Source: a virus. Taken from it: a DNA stretch of 22,327 nucleotides. The stretch spans positions 1 through 22,327 of IMG/VR virus record IMGVR_UViG_3300042400_000803. The stretch is one strand, 5' to 3'. Made by a program: the position numbers and the translations under genes. A model generated the notes under the pieces. The model was not told the origin of the DNA. It worked only from the letters and a program-made list of their open reading frames with translations, and did no database searches. This document shows positions 7,297 through 12,875 of this stretch, piece by piece. Each line of letters begins with the position of its first letter. The stretch's first letter is position 1.

Positions 7297-7880
7297 AAAT
7301 TCTCTCAGACCACTGGATTGAAGGCGTAAAAAAAGATCGCATACCCGGAGGTTCGCCGATGCCAATACGGCGATTCTTGGTGATACATTACACTCAGGGT
7401 GCCTCCGCTCAATCCTCCGTCAATTTCTGGAAGACGCCAGCGGCCAAAGGGGCTTCTGCCCACATCGTTATCGACCGCGATGGCTCCATTATCCAGTGCC
7501 GACCGTTCAACGTAGTCTGCGGACATGCTGGCAAATCGAAATGGAAGGGTTTTGACGGCCTTAATTCGTGCTCGATTGGCATTGAACTAGCCAACGCTGG
7601 CGACGACGCCAAACTGGCTTCTAGGTGGACTAAACTGCCGCTGGTGAAAGCTCGCCACAAGAACGGCGGGCCTATTACGGAATGGGAAGCATATCCAGAG
7701 GCGCAGGTAAAGGCTTGCACTGAGTTGGCTAAGGCACTCGTTGAACGCTACAATCTCGACGACGTGATTGGTCATGAGGATATTGCGCCCCTACGCAAGG
7801 TGGACCCCGGACCCGCTGCTGAAAAATGGATGGGGGATTTGCGTGTTGCGTGTGGCTTTCCAGCCGAAATCAAAGCATGA
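7293..7880 (+). CDS. Endolysin: N-acetylmuramoyl-L-alanine amidase (Amidase_2)
   Basis: This 195-residue protein is a single-domain T7-lysozyme/AmpD-type amidase. Motifs in order: RRFLVIHYTQG with zinc ligand H32, AHIVIDRDGSIIQ (56-68), GHAG (77-80), SIGIELAN (94-101, E98), and GHEDIAPLRKVDPGP (160-174) with ligands H161 and D171 and the catalytic-type K169. It cleaves the bond between MurNAc and the peptide stem in peptidoglycan. No signal peptide is visible, so it would need a holin. It overlaps the HNH stop by ATGA, and its own stop overlaps the next ATG in the same way. Confidence 0.92.
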   Translation: MKILSDHWIEGVKKDRIPGGSPMPIRRFLVIHYTQGASAQSSVNFWKTPAAKGASAHIVIDRDGSIIQCRPFNVVCGHAGKSKWKGFDGLNSCSIGIELANAGDDAKLASRWTKLPLVKARHKNGGPITEWEAYPEAQVKACTELAKALVERYNLDDVIGHEDIAPLRKVDPGPAAEKWMGDLRVACGFPAEIKA

Positions 7881-8068
7881 CCCAAATCGAGCGCCTAATG
7901 CAGGACTTCAACCAGACCGCTCCAGCCTGCCGACAACACAAGGAGAGGCCCAAGATTGGCTACGACGGCACTTGGTTCATCGAATGCCCTAAAGGCTGCT
8001 CCATGCACGATGGCGACAATGCCACGATCACGCCGATTATGGTTCGGTGGGTGGAGGAGATGAGGTAG
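7877..8068 (+). CDS. Hypothetical Cys/His-containing protein (63 residues)
   Basis: The start is taken at ATG 7877, overlapping the endolysin stop (ATGA), rather than an in-frame ATG 51 bases upstream inside the endolysin gene. The protein has ACRQHKERP and later IECPKGCSMHDGD, a spread of Cys and His that could bind zinc. Function is unknown. It is the last + strand gene of the cluster. Its final 32 bases overlap the end of the convergent - strand gene. Confidence 0.55.
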   Translation: MTQIERLMQDFNQTAPACRQHKERPKIGYDGTWFIECPKGCSMHDGDNATITPIMVRWVEEMR

Positions 8069-8297
8069 GGTTAAGAGGTGACTTGCTGACGTGCATGAGC
8101 CACCACATCTCTTCGTTGGTCAGCCAACGGCACGCGGACATTTCCACGATACACCGCTCATGCGTTTCAGGGTGACACACCACAAAGCCCGTGATTCTAT
8201 ATCCTTGACGGCTCATAATAGATGCGGTCTTCATTGCGGTTAAATCAGCCGCCTGAGCGCCGCCAAGGACATTCGATAAAACTTGCGTCTCACTCAT
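8037..8297 (-). CDS. Hypothetical small phage protein (86 residues)
   Basis: Last gene of a six-gene - strand run. The core, RQGYRITGFVVCHPETHERC followed by IVEMSACRWLTNEEMWWLMH, has a beta-hairpin then a Trp-rich helix. The C-terminus (PLNPTSSPPPTEP) is low complexity and overlaps the convergent + strand gene. The ATG overlaps the upstream stop (ATGA). No function is recognised. Confidence 0.6.
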   Translation of the reverse strand: MSETQVLSNVLGGAQAADLTAMKTASIMSRQGYRITGFVVCHPETHERCIVEMSACRWLTNEEMWWLMHVSKSPLNPTSSPPPTEP

Positions 8298-8515
8298 ACC
8301 ACCACCTTCTTTCCAAGCCTCTTAGGCTCTGCCTTGGTGATTAGATTCGTCTCCATGATAATCCCAGCCTCCGTGCCGTAGAACTTCACGGTGTATTCGC
8401 AGGCAATGCGGTTGGCGATGTTCTTGCGGATCAACGGCGCTGCGCGATCCGGGTCAAACACGGTTTCGCAGAGGGTAACAAGGGCGTCCTCGATGGTTTC
8501 TTCTTCGTAGGTCAT
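8294..8515 (-). CDS. Hypothetical small phage protein (73 residues)
   Basis: The N-terminal part is acidic and helical (MTYEEETIEDALVTLCETVF) and is followed by strands around CEYTVKFYGTEAGIIMETN, with a basic end. It overlaps both neighbours by four bases (ATGA), so it is part of a translationally coupled series. No family is recognised. Confidence 0.6.
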   Translation of the reverse strand: MTYEEETIEDALVTLCETVFDPDRAAPLIRKNIANRIACEYTVKFYGTEAGIIMETNLITKAEPKRLGKKVVV

Positions 8516-8727
8516 ATTTTCGTTATAGCCTGACCAAACACCAGCTTCGGCTTTTTGACAACCACTTTCGGCAGTTCGATTTCAGGCTGCGGGATGTTGT
8601 ATGGGACGCGGTTCTTTACCGACCACTCATGGAAGGCCGTTGGCTGCATGGCGTCACCTGTGCATAGGCATGAATTGTTCCACAAGGAACGTCCGAAAGC
8701 GTGGCAGGCAGGGCAGAGGTCAGGCAT
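8512..8727 (-). CDS. Zinc-ribbon-like small protein (71 residues)
   Basis: The start is set at ATG 8727, which overlaps the upstream stop as TAATG; an in-frame ATG 27 bases further upstream lies inside the previous gene. The N-terminus has MPDLCPACHAFG and then NNSCLCTGD, i.e. CxxC and CxC pairs about 20 residues apart, as in a zinc ribbon. The C-terminal half is Pro/Lys/Val-rich. A nucleic-acid or protein-binding role is possible but unproven. Confidence 0.55.
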   Translation of the reverse strand: MPDLCPACHAFGRSLWNNSCLCTGDAMQPTAFHEWSVKNRVPYNIPQPEIELPKVVVKKPKLVFGQAITKI

Positions 8728-9050
8728 TAGGCCTCCTCCGCAATCTTCGCCCACTTGCCCTTTTTAAGTTTCCAGACTTGAGGGTGGAAGGGGAGGTTTT
8801 CGATGAAACGCTGATGCGTGTTGCCGCAACTGGATTTCAGGCCAACCATTTCAGTTAGCGTCCAGATTGCAGGCCATCCATCAATTTCACACTTTCTTCG
8901 ACCTTGGGGTTTGGCAAAGATTCCGCTTTCTGGAAAAGTGTATCCCATTGAGTGAGGCACCACCTCATGCTTCATCCCAATCGCCACGGCGTCGTAGCCA
9001 TGTTGGGCGCAGAGGTCGAGGAGTTTTGTGAGGGTTTGTTCCGGGGTCAT
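8727..9050 (-). CDS. Hypothetical protein (107 residues)
   Basis: Start chosen at ATG 9050, four bases after the upstream stop and preceded by AAGG; upstream in-frame ATGs at 9080 and 9143 would lie inside the previous gene. It begins MTPEQTLTKLLDLCAQHGYD and ends with a basic Lys/Trp-rich stretch (PQVWKLKKGKWAKIAEEA). No recognised domain; probably a small soluble accessory protein. Confidence 0.55.
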   Translation of the reverse strand: MTPEQTLTKLLDLCAQHGYDAVAIGMKHEVVPHSMGYTFPESGIFAKPQGRRKCEIDGWPAIWTLTEMVGLKSSCGNTHQRFIENLPFHPQVWKLKKGKWAKIAEEA

Positions 9051-9054
9051 GGCC

Positions 9055-9288
9055 TTATCCGTTTGGCGTATGCTTTTCATAGTGATTCTTAACGCCTTCA
9101 AGGGTGCTACGAAGAACGATGATGGTCTTGTCGAAAAGCTCATCCCAAGAAACGTCTGGAGCCTTGTTTTCGATCACCTCAAAGGCAACTGCTGATACGA
9201 ACGCGGCGATGGAGTCGATTGAATTTGCCTGCGCTCGAACTTGGGAGCGAATGTCGTCAACGAGGACGGCGAATTGTTTGTTTGTCAT
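9055..9288 (-). CDS. Hypothetical helical protein (77 residues)
   Basis: Start chosen at ATG 9288, two bases after the upstream stop; an earlier in-frame start at 9324 overlaps the upstream gene. The sequence is almost entirely predicted helix (TNKQFAVLVDDIRSQVRAQA and later WDELFDKTIIVLRSTLEGVK). No domain is recognised. Confidence 0.55.
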   Translation of the reverse strand: MTNKQFAVLVDDIRSQVRAQANSIDSIAAFVSAVAFEVIENKAPDVSWDELFDKTIIVLRSTLEGVKNHYEKHTPNG

Positions 9289-9290
9289 AC

Positions 9291-9497
9291 TTACAGTTTT
9301 GGAAGCTTGATAGGCCCGTAGCACTTGCCGTCAAATGACTTGTAATCGAATGGGTATGAGTAAGCGTGGCCTTCATTTCGGTAATACCAAACCTGTCCTT
9401 CGCCGTGAATGTTGGCAACAGCCATGTAGCCATCGCAACGCAGCGCATACAGGCCGTTTTTGAACGGGAAGTCGTGCCATTGGGGTTCGGGGTTCAT
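9291..9497 (-). CDS. Hypothetical aromatic-rich protein (68 residues)
   Basis: Start chosen at ATG 9497, preceded by GGAG at good spacing (one of the few Shine-Dalgarno-like sites in the window) and by a promoter-like pair; an upstream in-frame TTG at 9533 is rejected. The protein is rich in Tyr, Phe, Gly and His (WHDFPFKNGLYALRCDGYMA) and looks like a small beta-fold. First gene of the six-gene - strand run. Confidence 0.6.
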   Translation of the reverse strand: MNPEPQWHDFPFKNGLYALRCDGYMAVANIHGEGQVWYYRNEGHAYSYPFDYKSFDGKCYGPIKLPKL

Positions 9498-9504
9498 ATC
9501 TCCA

Positions 9505-9533
9505 ACCTTACGCTTATTCGGAGGGTGAGTCAA
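9505..9533 (-). promoter_or_regulatory. Candidate promoter for the six-gene reverse operon
   Basis: On the - strand, TTGACT (9533-9528), 17 bases, TAAGGT (9510-9505), then 7 bases to the ATG at 9497. The -35 and spacing are good; the -10 matches at the key T, A and final T only. The mRNA would start next to the ATG, in conflict with use of the GGAG as a ribosome site, so one of the two readings is wrong. Confidence 0.35.
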
Positions 9534-9565
9534 GGGGTGTCACACGGGATGCAGGGTTTGCGCCA

Positions 9566-10282
9566 TTACCTCATAGGAATTGATCCTCCGACCTTGGCAA
9601 TTTCGTTTATCAAATATCTCTTGTGGCGTAAGCGAAGTTTTTCTCCGTAATGTGATTCAAAAGTCTCTACAAGGTCAAGAGACGGTATTCTCCAAGCCAA
9701 GAAACTAGACCAGATTTGCTCAAATTGTTTCTGAGTCCATTTTCTATCGCCTCCACTGCCATTGATGGCTGATTTCAGCCTCCTAGCCTTAGCTCCACTC
9801 TTCAAAATGATGATGGAGTTGATGGCGTCTTGGGGTAGCTTCAATGACCTCATTTTCCTGATGATGGTATTTAGGCGTGGGTTTTTCTGGCAGTTCTTCA
9901 AACCCATGATGAGCGGCTTGACAGATTCAGCCAAAGACGGTGATCGCAAATCAAGCCCCTCGATGTTGAAGGCTGGAATCGGCGTCTTTTTGCCCTTCTT
10001 TTTGGAGGCTTTTTCTGGCTTTGTCCCAAAGTGAAATTCATGATGGTGGGTATGGCACAGAATCCTCAAATCAGCCGTCGTCACATCGTAAATGTCCCGG
10101 TAGTTGTCGTGGTGAAACTCCAGCCTTTTCTTGGAGCCGCAAATCTCGCACTTTCGACCCACCTCTTTTGCCTTGGCCTTCTTCAGCGCCTTCCAGTGGT
10201 CAGATTTGAGGTAAATCTGCGCATACCATTCCTTCTGGCTAAGGCCAGAGGCTTCGATTTCTTGTTTGTAGCGGGGTTGCAT
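9566..10282 (-). CDS. HNH endonuclease
   Basis: This 238-residue protein has a zinc-supported HNH domain: RKCEICGSKKRLEFHHDNY (C45, C48, H57, H58) followed by LRILCHTHHHEFH (C76, H77, H79, H80) at about residues 43-84. This is the C..C..HH..C..H layout of HNH nucleases. A Lys-rich linker and a helical C-terminal part (about 95-238) with no recognised domain follow; this part may recognise DNA. It could be a homing-type nuclease or a DNA-packaging-associated HNH. It does not sit next to the terminase here. It is first on the - strand side of the divergent region. Confidence 0.8.
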   Translation of the reverse strand: MQPRYKQEIEASGLSQKEWYAQIYLKSDHWKALKKAKAKEVGRKCEICGSKKRLEFHHDNYRDIYDVTTADLRILCHTHHHEFHFGTKPEKASKKKGKKTPIPAFNIEGLDLRSPSLAESVKPLIMGLKNCQKNPRLNTIIRKMRSLKLPQDAINSIIILKSGAKARRLKSAINGSGGDRKWTQKQFEQIWSSFLAWRIPSLDLVETFESHYGEKLRLRHKRYLINEIAKVGGSIPMR

Positions 10283-10295
10283 TTGAAACTTTCAA
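10283..10295. promoter_or_regulatory. 13-base palindrome at the HNH start codon
   Basis: TTGAAACTTTCAA is a perfect inverted repeat (6-base arms around one C), immediately next to the ATG of the HNH gene at 10282. The half CTTTCAAC recurs at 10356-10363. It could be an operator or a small hairpin that limits translation. Confidence 0.35.
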
Positions 10296-10676
10296 CGGAT
10301 TGCGAGTTAGGGCGCGGGCACAGCTCGCCCCTTGCGGGGCGAAAAGCATTAAGTCTTTCAACTGGAAGCTGAGAAGTCCGAACACTGCCTACCGTGCTAA
10401 CGTGGGCTGGAGGCTCAATCCCTCCTCAATCCAGAGGAGCCACAACACTTCGGCGCTCGCGCAAACCTTTTACCATACTGGGACATGGTATCCGCAGCGG
10501 GCAATTCATCGCTCTGCGGTAGCCGGGTCTTTAAATGGCGTCTTTTCCGTTTTCACAGGAGTCCGCCACATCAAGCGTTTTGCTATCGCCGCCATTCACC
10601 TTACATTGTTCCCTTTCGGGGTTTATGGGGATTGAATAGCTTCTGTCAGGCGCAATAGCGTTGCCCGAAACGCAAA
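10296..10676. other. Non-coding, hairpin-rich part of the divergent region
   Basis: No convincing gene is seen. A + strand frame of 111 codons (from TTG 10300) has no start signal or recognisable product. Two - strand frames of 29 and 27 codons (10595-10506 and 10509-10426, overlapping as ATGA) are too short to call. Inverted repeats include TCGCCCC/GGGGCGA at 10325-10342 (loop GCAA, a GNRA tetraloop, on the - strand), a T-arm-like hairpin GGAGG-CTCAATC-CCTCC at 10409-10425, TACCAT/ATGGTA at 10471-10490, and CCGCAG/CTGCGG at 10492-10519. GGATTG (10297-10302) can pair with CAATCC (10427-10432), enclosing the first two. This suggests a structured RNA or a DNA control region. Confidence 0.4.
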
Positions 10677-10749
10677 AGGCCGACTGGTTGCAGCAGTCGG
10701 CCTAAGCGGGTTCCCCGGTTGGTCAGATCACTCCTGCAACGGGTGAACC
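10677..10749 (+). ncRNA. Candidate kissing-loop RNA element
   Basis: Hairpin 1 is a perfect 10-base stem (10677-10686 with 10694-10703) with loop GTTGCAG. Hairpin 2 is CACTC (10729-10733) with GGGTG (10741-10745), one G-U pair, and loop CTGCAAC. The two 7-base loops are exact complements. GGTT (10709-10712) can pair with AACC (10746-10749) to close hairpin 2 further. The G-U pair would be a C-A mismatch on the other strand, which favours a + strand RNA. It lies upstream of the 10814 gene. Hairpin 1 lacks a following T-run on this strand, so it is not a simple terminator. Confidence 0.4.
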
Positions 10750-10777
10750 TATTTGAATTCGACCCAACATTAACAAC

Positions 10778-10805
10778 TTGCCCTCACCCGCGCAAGTGAT
10801 ATTCT
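10778..10805 (+). promoter_or_regulatory. Candidate promoter for the 10814 operon
   Basis: TTGCCC (10778-10783), 16 bases, TATTCT (10800-10805), then 8 bases to ATG 10814. This is the first gene of the + strand run 10814-14339. The expected transcript would have almost no leader. Confidence 0.4.
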
Positions 10806-10813
10806 CCGAAATT

Positions 10814-11512
10814 ATGGCAAGTAGCACACTTTTCCTTTCGCGAAAGAACGGCAGATTCTTCCGCTACGACGACGTTTCTGCGGTGTCCCTTACCGGATCA
10901 ACCACGGCCTACGCAGGCGTCACGGGGGTCGATTCCACGGATGTAGTCACCTTTGCCGGTGCAACGCTGTCAGACGGCCTGCAAATCACCTTCACGCAGC
11001 TCACAGGAGGCTCCAACGTCACCACGAACCGGGTCTATTTCGCCCGAGACAGCTCCGGCGCTACCTGCAAGCTGGCCGAAACCCTCGGCGGCACTGCGGT
11101 CAACCTCGGCTCAAACATCACCTCTGGCTACGCGATCATCCAACGGGATGAAATCCGGGTCTGGTCGAGCGAGTTTCGGGATATTTTCACGAATACGACG
11201 ACTCTCTGGCCCATAACTACGGCACCCTCCGCAACGGCTCCCGGCTCATTTGTGGGCGCTGCCGCAGTCATCCCGAGTGTTTTCGCAGGGGGCGGCGCAA
11301 ACGCTATCACGGGAACTGGAGGCCTTGCGGTGGAGGGAACCACCGACCTGAGAGCCTCAGTCTCCGACGAAATCAATCATCAGCCCCTCCGGCAGACCTT
11401 CCTCGCCCGCACGCACTGGATTTTCACTATTGAGAATGGCACCCCCGCCTCTCTGGCCGCTGAATGGCAGACCGGCGATGTGATTGCTCCGTATCCCCCG
11501 AACACCGTCTAA
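10814..11512 (+). CDS. Virion-associated protein, possibly decoration or tail-tube type
   Basis: Start chosen at ATG 10814 instead of the in-frame TTG at 10778, which is more likely part of a -35 element. The 232-residue protein is Thr/Ser/Gly/Ala-rich. It carries ITFTQLTGGSNVTTNRVYFA followed by a CKLAETLGGTAVNLGSNIT-type segment, a beta-rich module I know from many phage structural proteins (V.FT.LTGG....Y.V......F.LA.T.GG). The C-terminal part has aromatic strands (THWIFTIENGTP). The stop overlaps the next start as TAATG. It is a likely virion protein of unknown exact place. Confidence 0.55.
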   Translation: MASSTLFLSRKNGRFFRYDDVSAVSLTGSTTAYAGVTGVDSTDVVTFAGATLSDGLQITFTQLTGGSNVTTNRVYFARDSSGATCKLAETLGGTAVNLGSNITSGYAIIQRDEIRVWSSEFRDIFTNTTTLWPITTAPSATAPGSFVGAAAVIPSVFAGGGANAITGTGGLAVEGTTDLRASVSDEINHQPLRQTFLARTHWIFTIENGTPASLAAEWQTGDVIAPYPPNTV

Positions 11513-12348
11513 TGGCCTCGAATTTCCAGCTACTCCCGACGCCAGACCCGAACGAGTTCATGTTCTCGGTGTCGGTGCCTGACCAAAAGATCAACCCGGA
11601 GCTGTTCCTGTCGCCCGAGAAGCCTCTTTTGCAGGCTGGAGTGACTCGCTACAAGGAGTTCCTTTGGGCTGTCAACGGTGAGCGCGCCAATGAGAAATGG
11701 GGCGACTACATCTATGTCTCCTGCTCCAAGGCTGGGGCTGGCTCCATTTCCTTCCTGTTCGGCAAATCAAAGACCGAGAACTCCAAGGATGGTTTAGGCA
11801 CCAAGAATAAGCCCTTCAAGGTTTTCCCGGACACGCAGAACTACACTTGGCCTGCGGTCCTTCTCGACCTCTACGCCATCGAGACGAATGCCTTCCCGCT
11901 GGCGATCAATAACGGCGCTAGTATCGTCACTACGCCACGTATTCTGCCGCGCTACAAGTTCATTCCAGAGGTCAACTACAACTCGACCATCATCGTCCGA
12001 CAGTTCCTTTCCCCGACGCCGTGGAGCGAGGCTGATTTGACGCATGAGCAGCCGGTGCCTACGGATGTGAATGGCTCCTACATCGGCGTTTCCATGGACT
12101 TTGTTCGCTGCCTGCATCCCACGGTTGTCTTTCCCGAGCAGCAATACACAGCGGAAATCATCGTTGGGGTGGGCGTTCAAAACCCTCCTCCGGGGCGCAA
12201 TCCGAACAAGACGATCATTCCGGCGACCAATTTCATCGACTGGGAGAGCTTCATCCTCCGCGACACGCAGCAGTATGTGAACGGCATGTGGCTACGCGAG
12301 CAGGTGGAAATCTTCCCGCCTCCGCAGCCTGAAGAGACGATCCAATGA
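11512..12348 (+). CDS. Hypothetical virion-like protein (278 residues)
   Basis: Start chosen at ATG 11512, overlapping the previous stop (TAATG). The sequence is a compact mixed/beta-rich protein with many aromatic and Pro residues (SNFQLLPTPDPNEFMFSVSV, later NYNSTIIVRQFLSPTPWSEA). No signal peptide or membrane helix is seen, and no family is recognised. Its stop overlaps the start of the Pro/Thr repeat protein (ATGA at 12345-12348). Position between virion-like genes suggests a structural role. Confidence 0.55.
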   Translation: MASNFQLLPTPDPNEFMFSVSVPDQKINPELFLSPEKPLLQAGVTRYKEFLWAVNGERANEKWGDYIYVSCSKAGAGSISFLFGKSKTENSKDGLGTKNKPFKVFPDTQNYTWPAVLLDLYAIETNAFPLAINNGASIVTTPRILPRYKFIPEVNYNSTIIVRQFLSPTPWSEADLTHEQPVPTDVNGSYIGVSMDFVRCLHPTVVFPEQQYTAEIIVGVGVQNPPPGRNPNKTIIPATNFIDWESFILRDTQQYVNGMWLREQVEIFPPPQPEETIQ

Positions 12349-12875
12349 TTACGACCGCAAACGGCACGTATGGCCCTGATGCCAGCCCGTATCAGTCCGC
12401 TCCCAAGGAATACGGAGTCGGAGGCCTGATTGCGAACCGCCAGCGTGGGTCTGACCAAGTTACCATCCGGCAGCAGGCTAGGCCGGTGGTGAGGATTGAT
12501 AACTCGTTTGACGCAACGCCATCGTTGCAGGTGGTGCCGATTCGAGTTGGGACGTATCTGTCCATTGTTGGCGGGGTGGTGACGTATGTGGGCGGAGAGC
12601 CAGAGCCTCCAGTGACGACCACGGCGGCTCCAACAACGGGAGCGCCAACGACATTGCCTCCGACAACTGTTCCGCCGACCACGGTTGCTCCCACGACCCT
12701 TCCGCCGACAACTTTGCCTCCGACGACCTTGCCGCCGACTACGCTGCCACCCACAACTTTGCCGCCGACTACGGTTCCGCCTACAACTTTACCGCCAACT
12801 ACACTTCCGCCGACGACTTTGCCGCCTACGACAGTTCCTCCAAGCACGGACCCTCCAACGACACCACCTCCGTAA
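12345..12875 (+). CDS. Mucin-like Pro/Thr repeat protein
   Basis: This 176-residue protein has an N-terminal domain of about 90 residues (MITTANGTYGPDASPYQSAP to VTYVGGEPEPPV). The C-terminal half, from residue 95 to 174, is 16 tandem pentapeptides, mostly PPTTL or PPTTV. Such a tail should be an extended, exposed rod. Runs of Thr next to Pro are the classic acceptor pattern for O-glycosylation. There is no signal peptide, so it is probably a virion surface protein whose N-terminal domain binds the particle. It ends right before a glycosyltransferase gene (TAA then ATG with no gap). Confidence 0.65.
   Translation: MITTANGTYGPDASPYQSAPKEYGVGGLIANRQRGSDQVTIRQQARPVVRIDNSFDATPSLQVVPIRVGTYLSIVGGVVTYVGGEPEPPVTTTAAPTTGAPTTLPPTTVPPTTVAPTTLPPTTLPPTTLPPTTLPPTTLPPTTVPPTTLPPTTLPPTTLPPTTVPPSTDPPTTPPP
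12627..12866 (+). repeat. 15-bp tandem repeat, about 16 units (PPTTx)
   Basis: The units vary mainly at third codon positions (for example ccg/cct for Pro, aca/acg/acc/act for Thr) while the peptide is constant, so selection is on the protein. Unit number may vary between related phages by slippage or recombination. Confidence 0.9.

Noticed and set aside
10297-10433. Possible tRNA ending in a T-arm-like hairpin
   Set aside because: The T-arm-like hairpin and a 6-base acceptor-like pair exist, but the length and missing anticodon arm do not fit a tRNA or tmRNA that I can recognise.
10426-10595. Two overlapping - strand mini-frames of 29 and 27 codons
   Set aside because: The ATGA overlap and AAGG before the first ATG are suggestive, but the peptides are too short and without features to call.
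10300-10635. 111-codon + strand frame in the divergent region
   Set aside because: TTG start, no ribosome site, no recognisable sequence, and it runs through several hairpins; more likely non-coding.
10677-10703. Rho-independent terminator
   Set aside because: No T-run follows on the + strand; on the - strand TTTTGCGTTT follows, but no gene lies upstream for it to end.
10706-10791. Possible tRNA-Cys (anticodon-type loop CTGCAAC on a 5-base stem)
   Set aside because: No matching D-stem, T-arm or correctly spaced acceptor stem could be found.
10261-10813. CRISPR array
   Set aside because: Repeats here are inverted or two-copy only, with no regular spacers.
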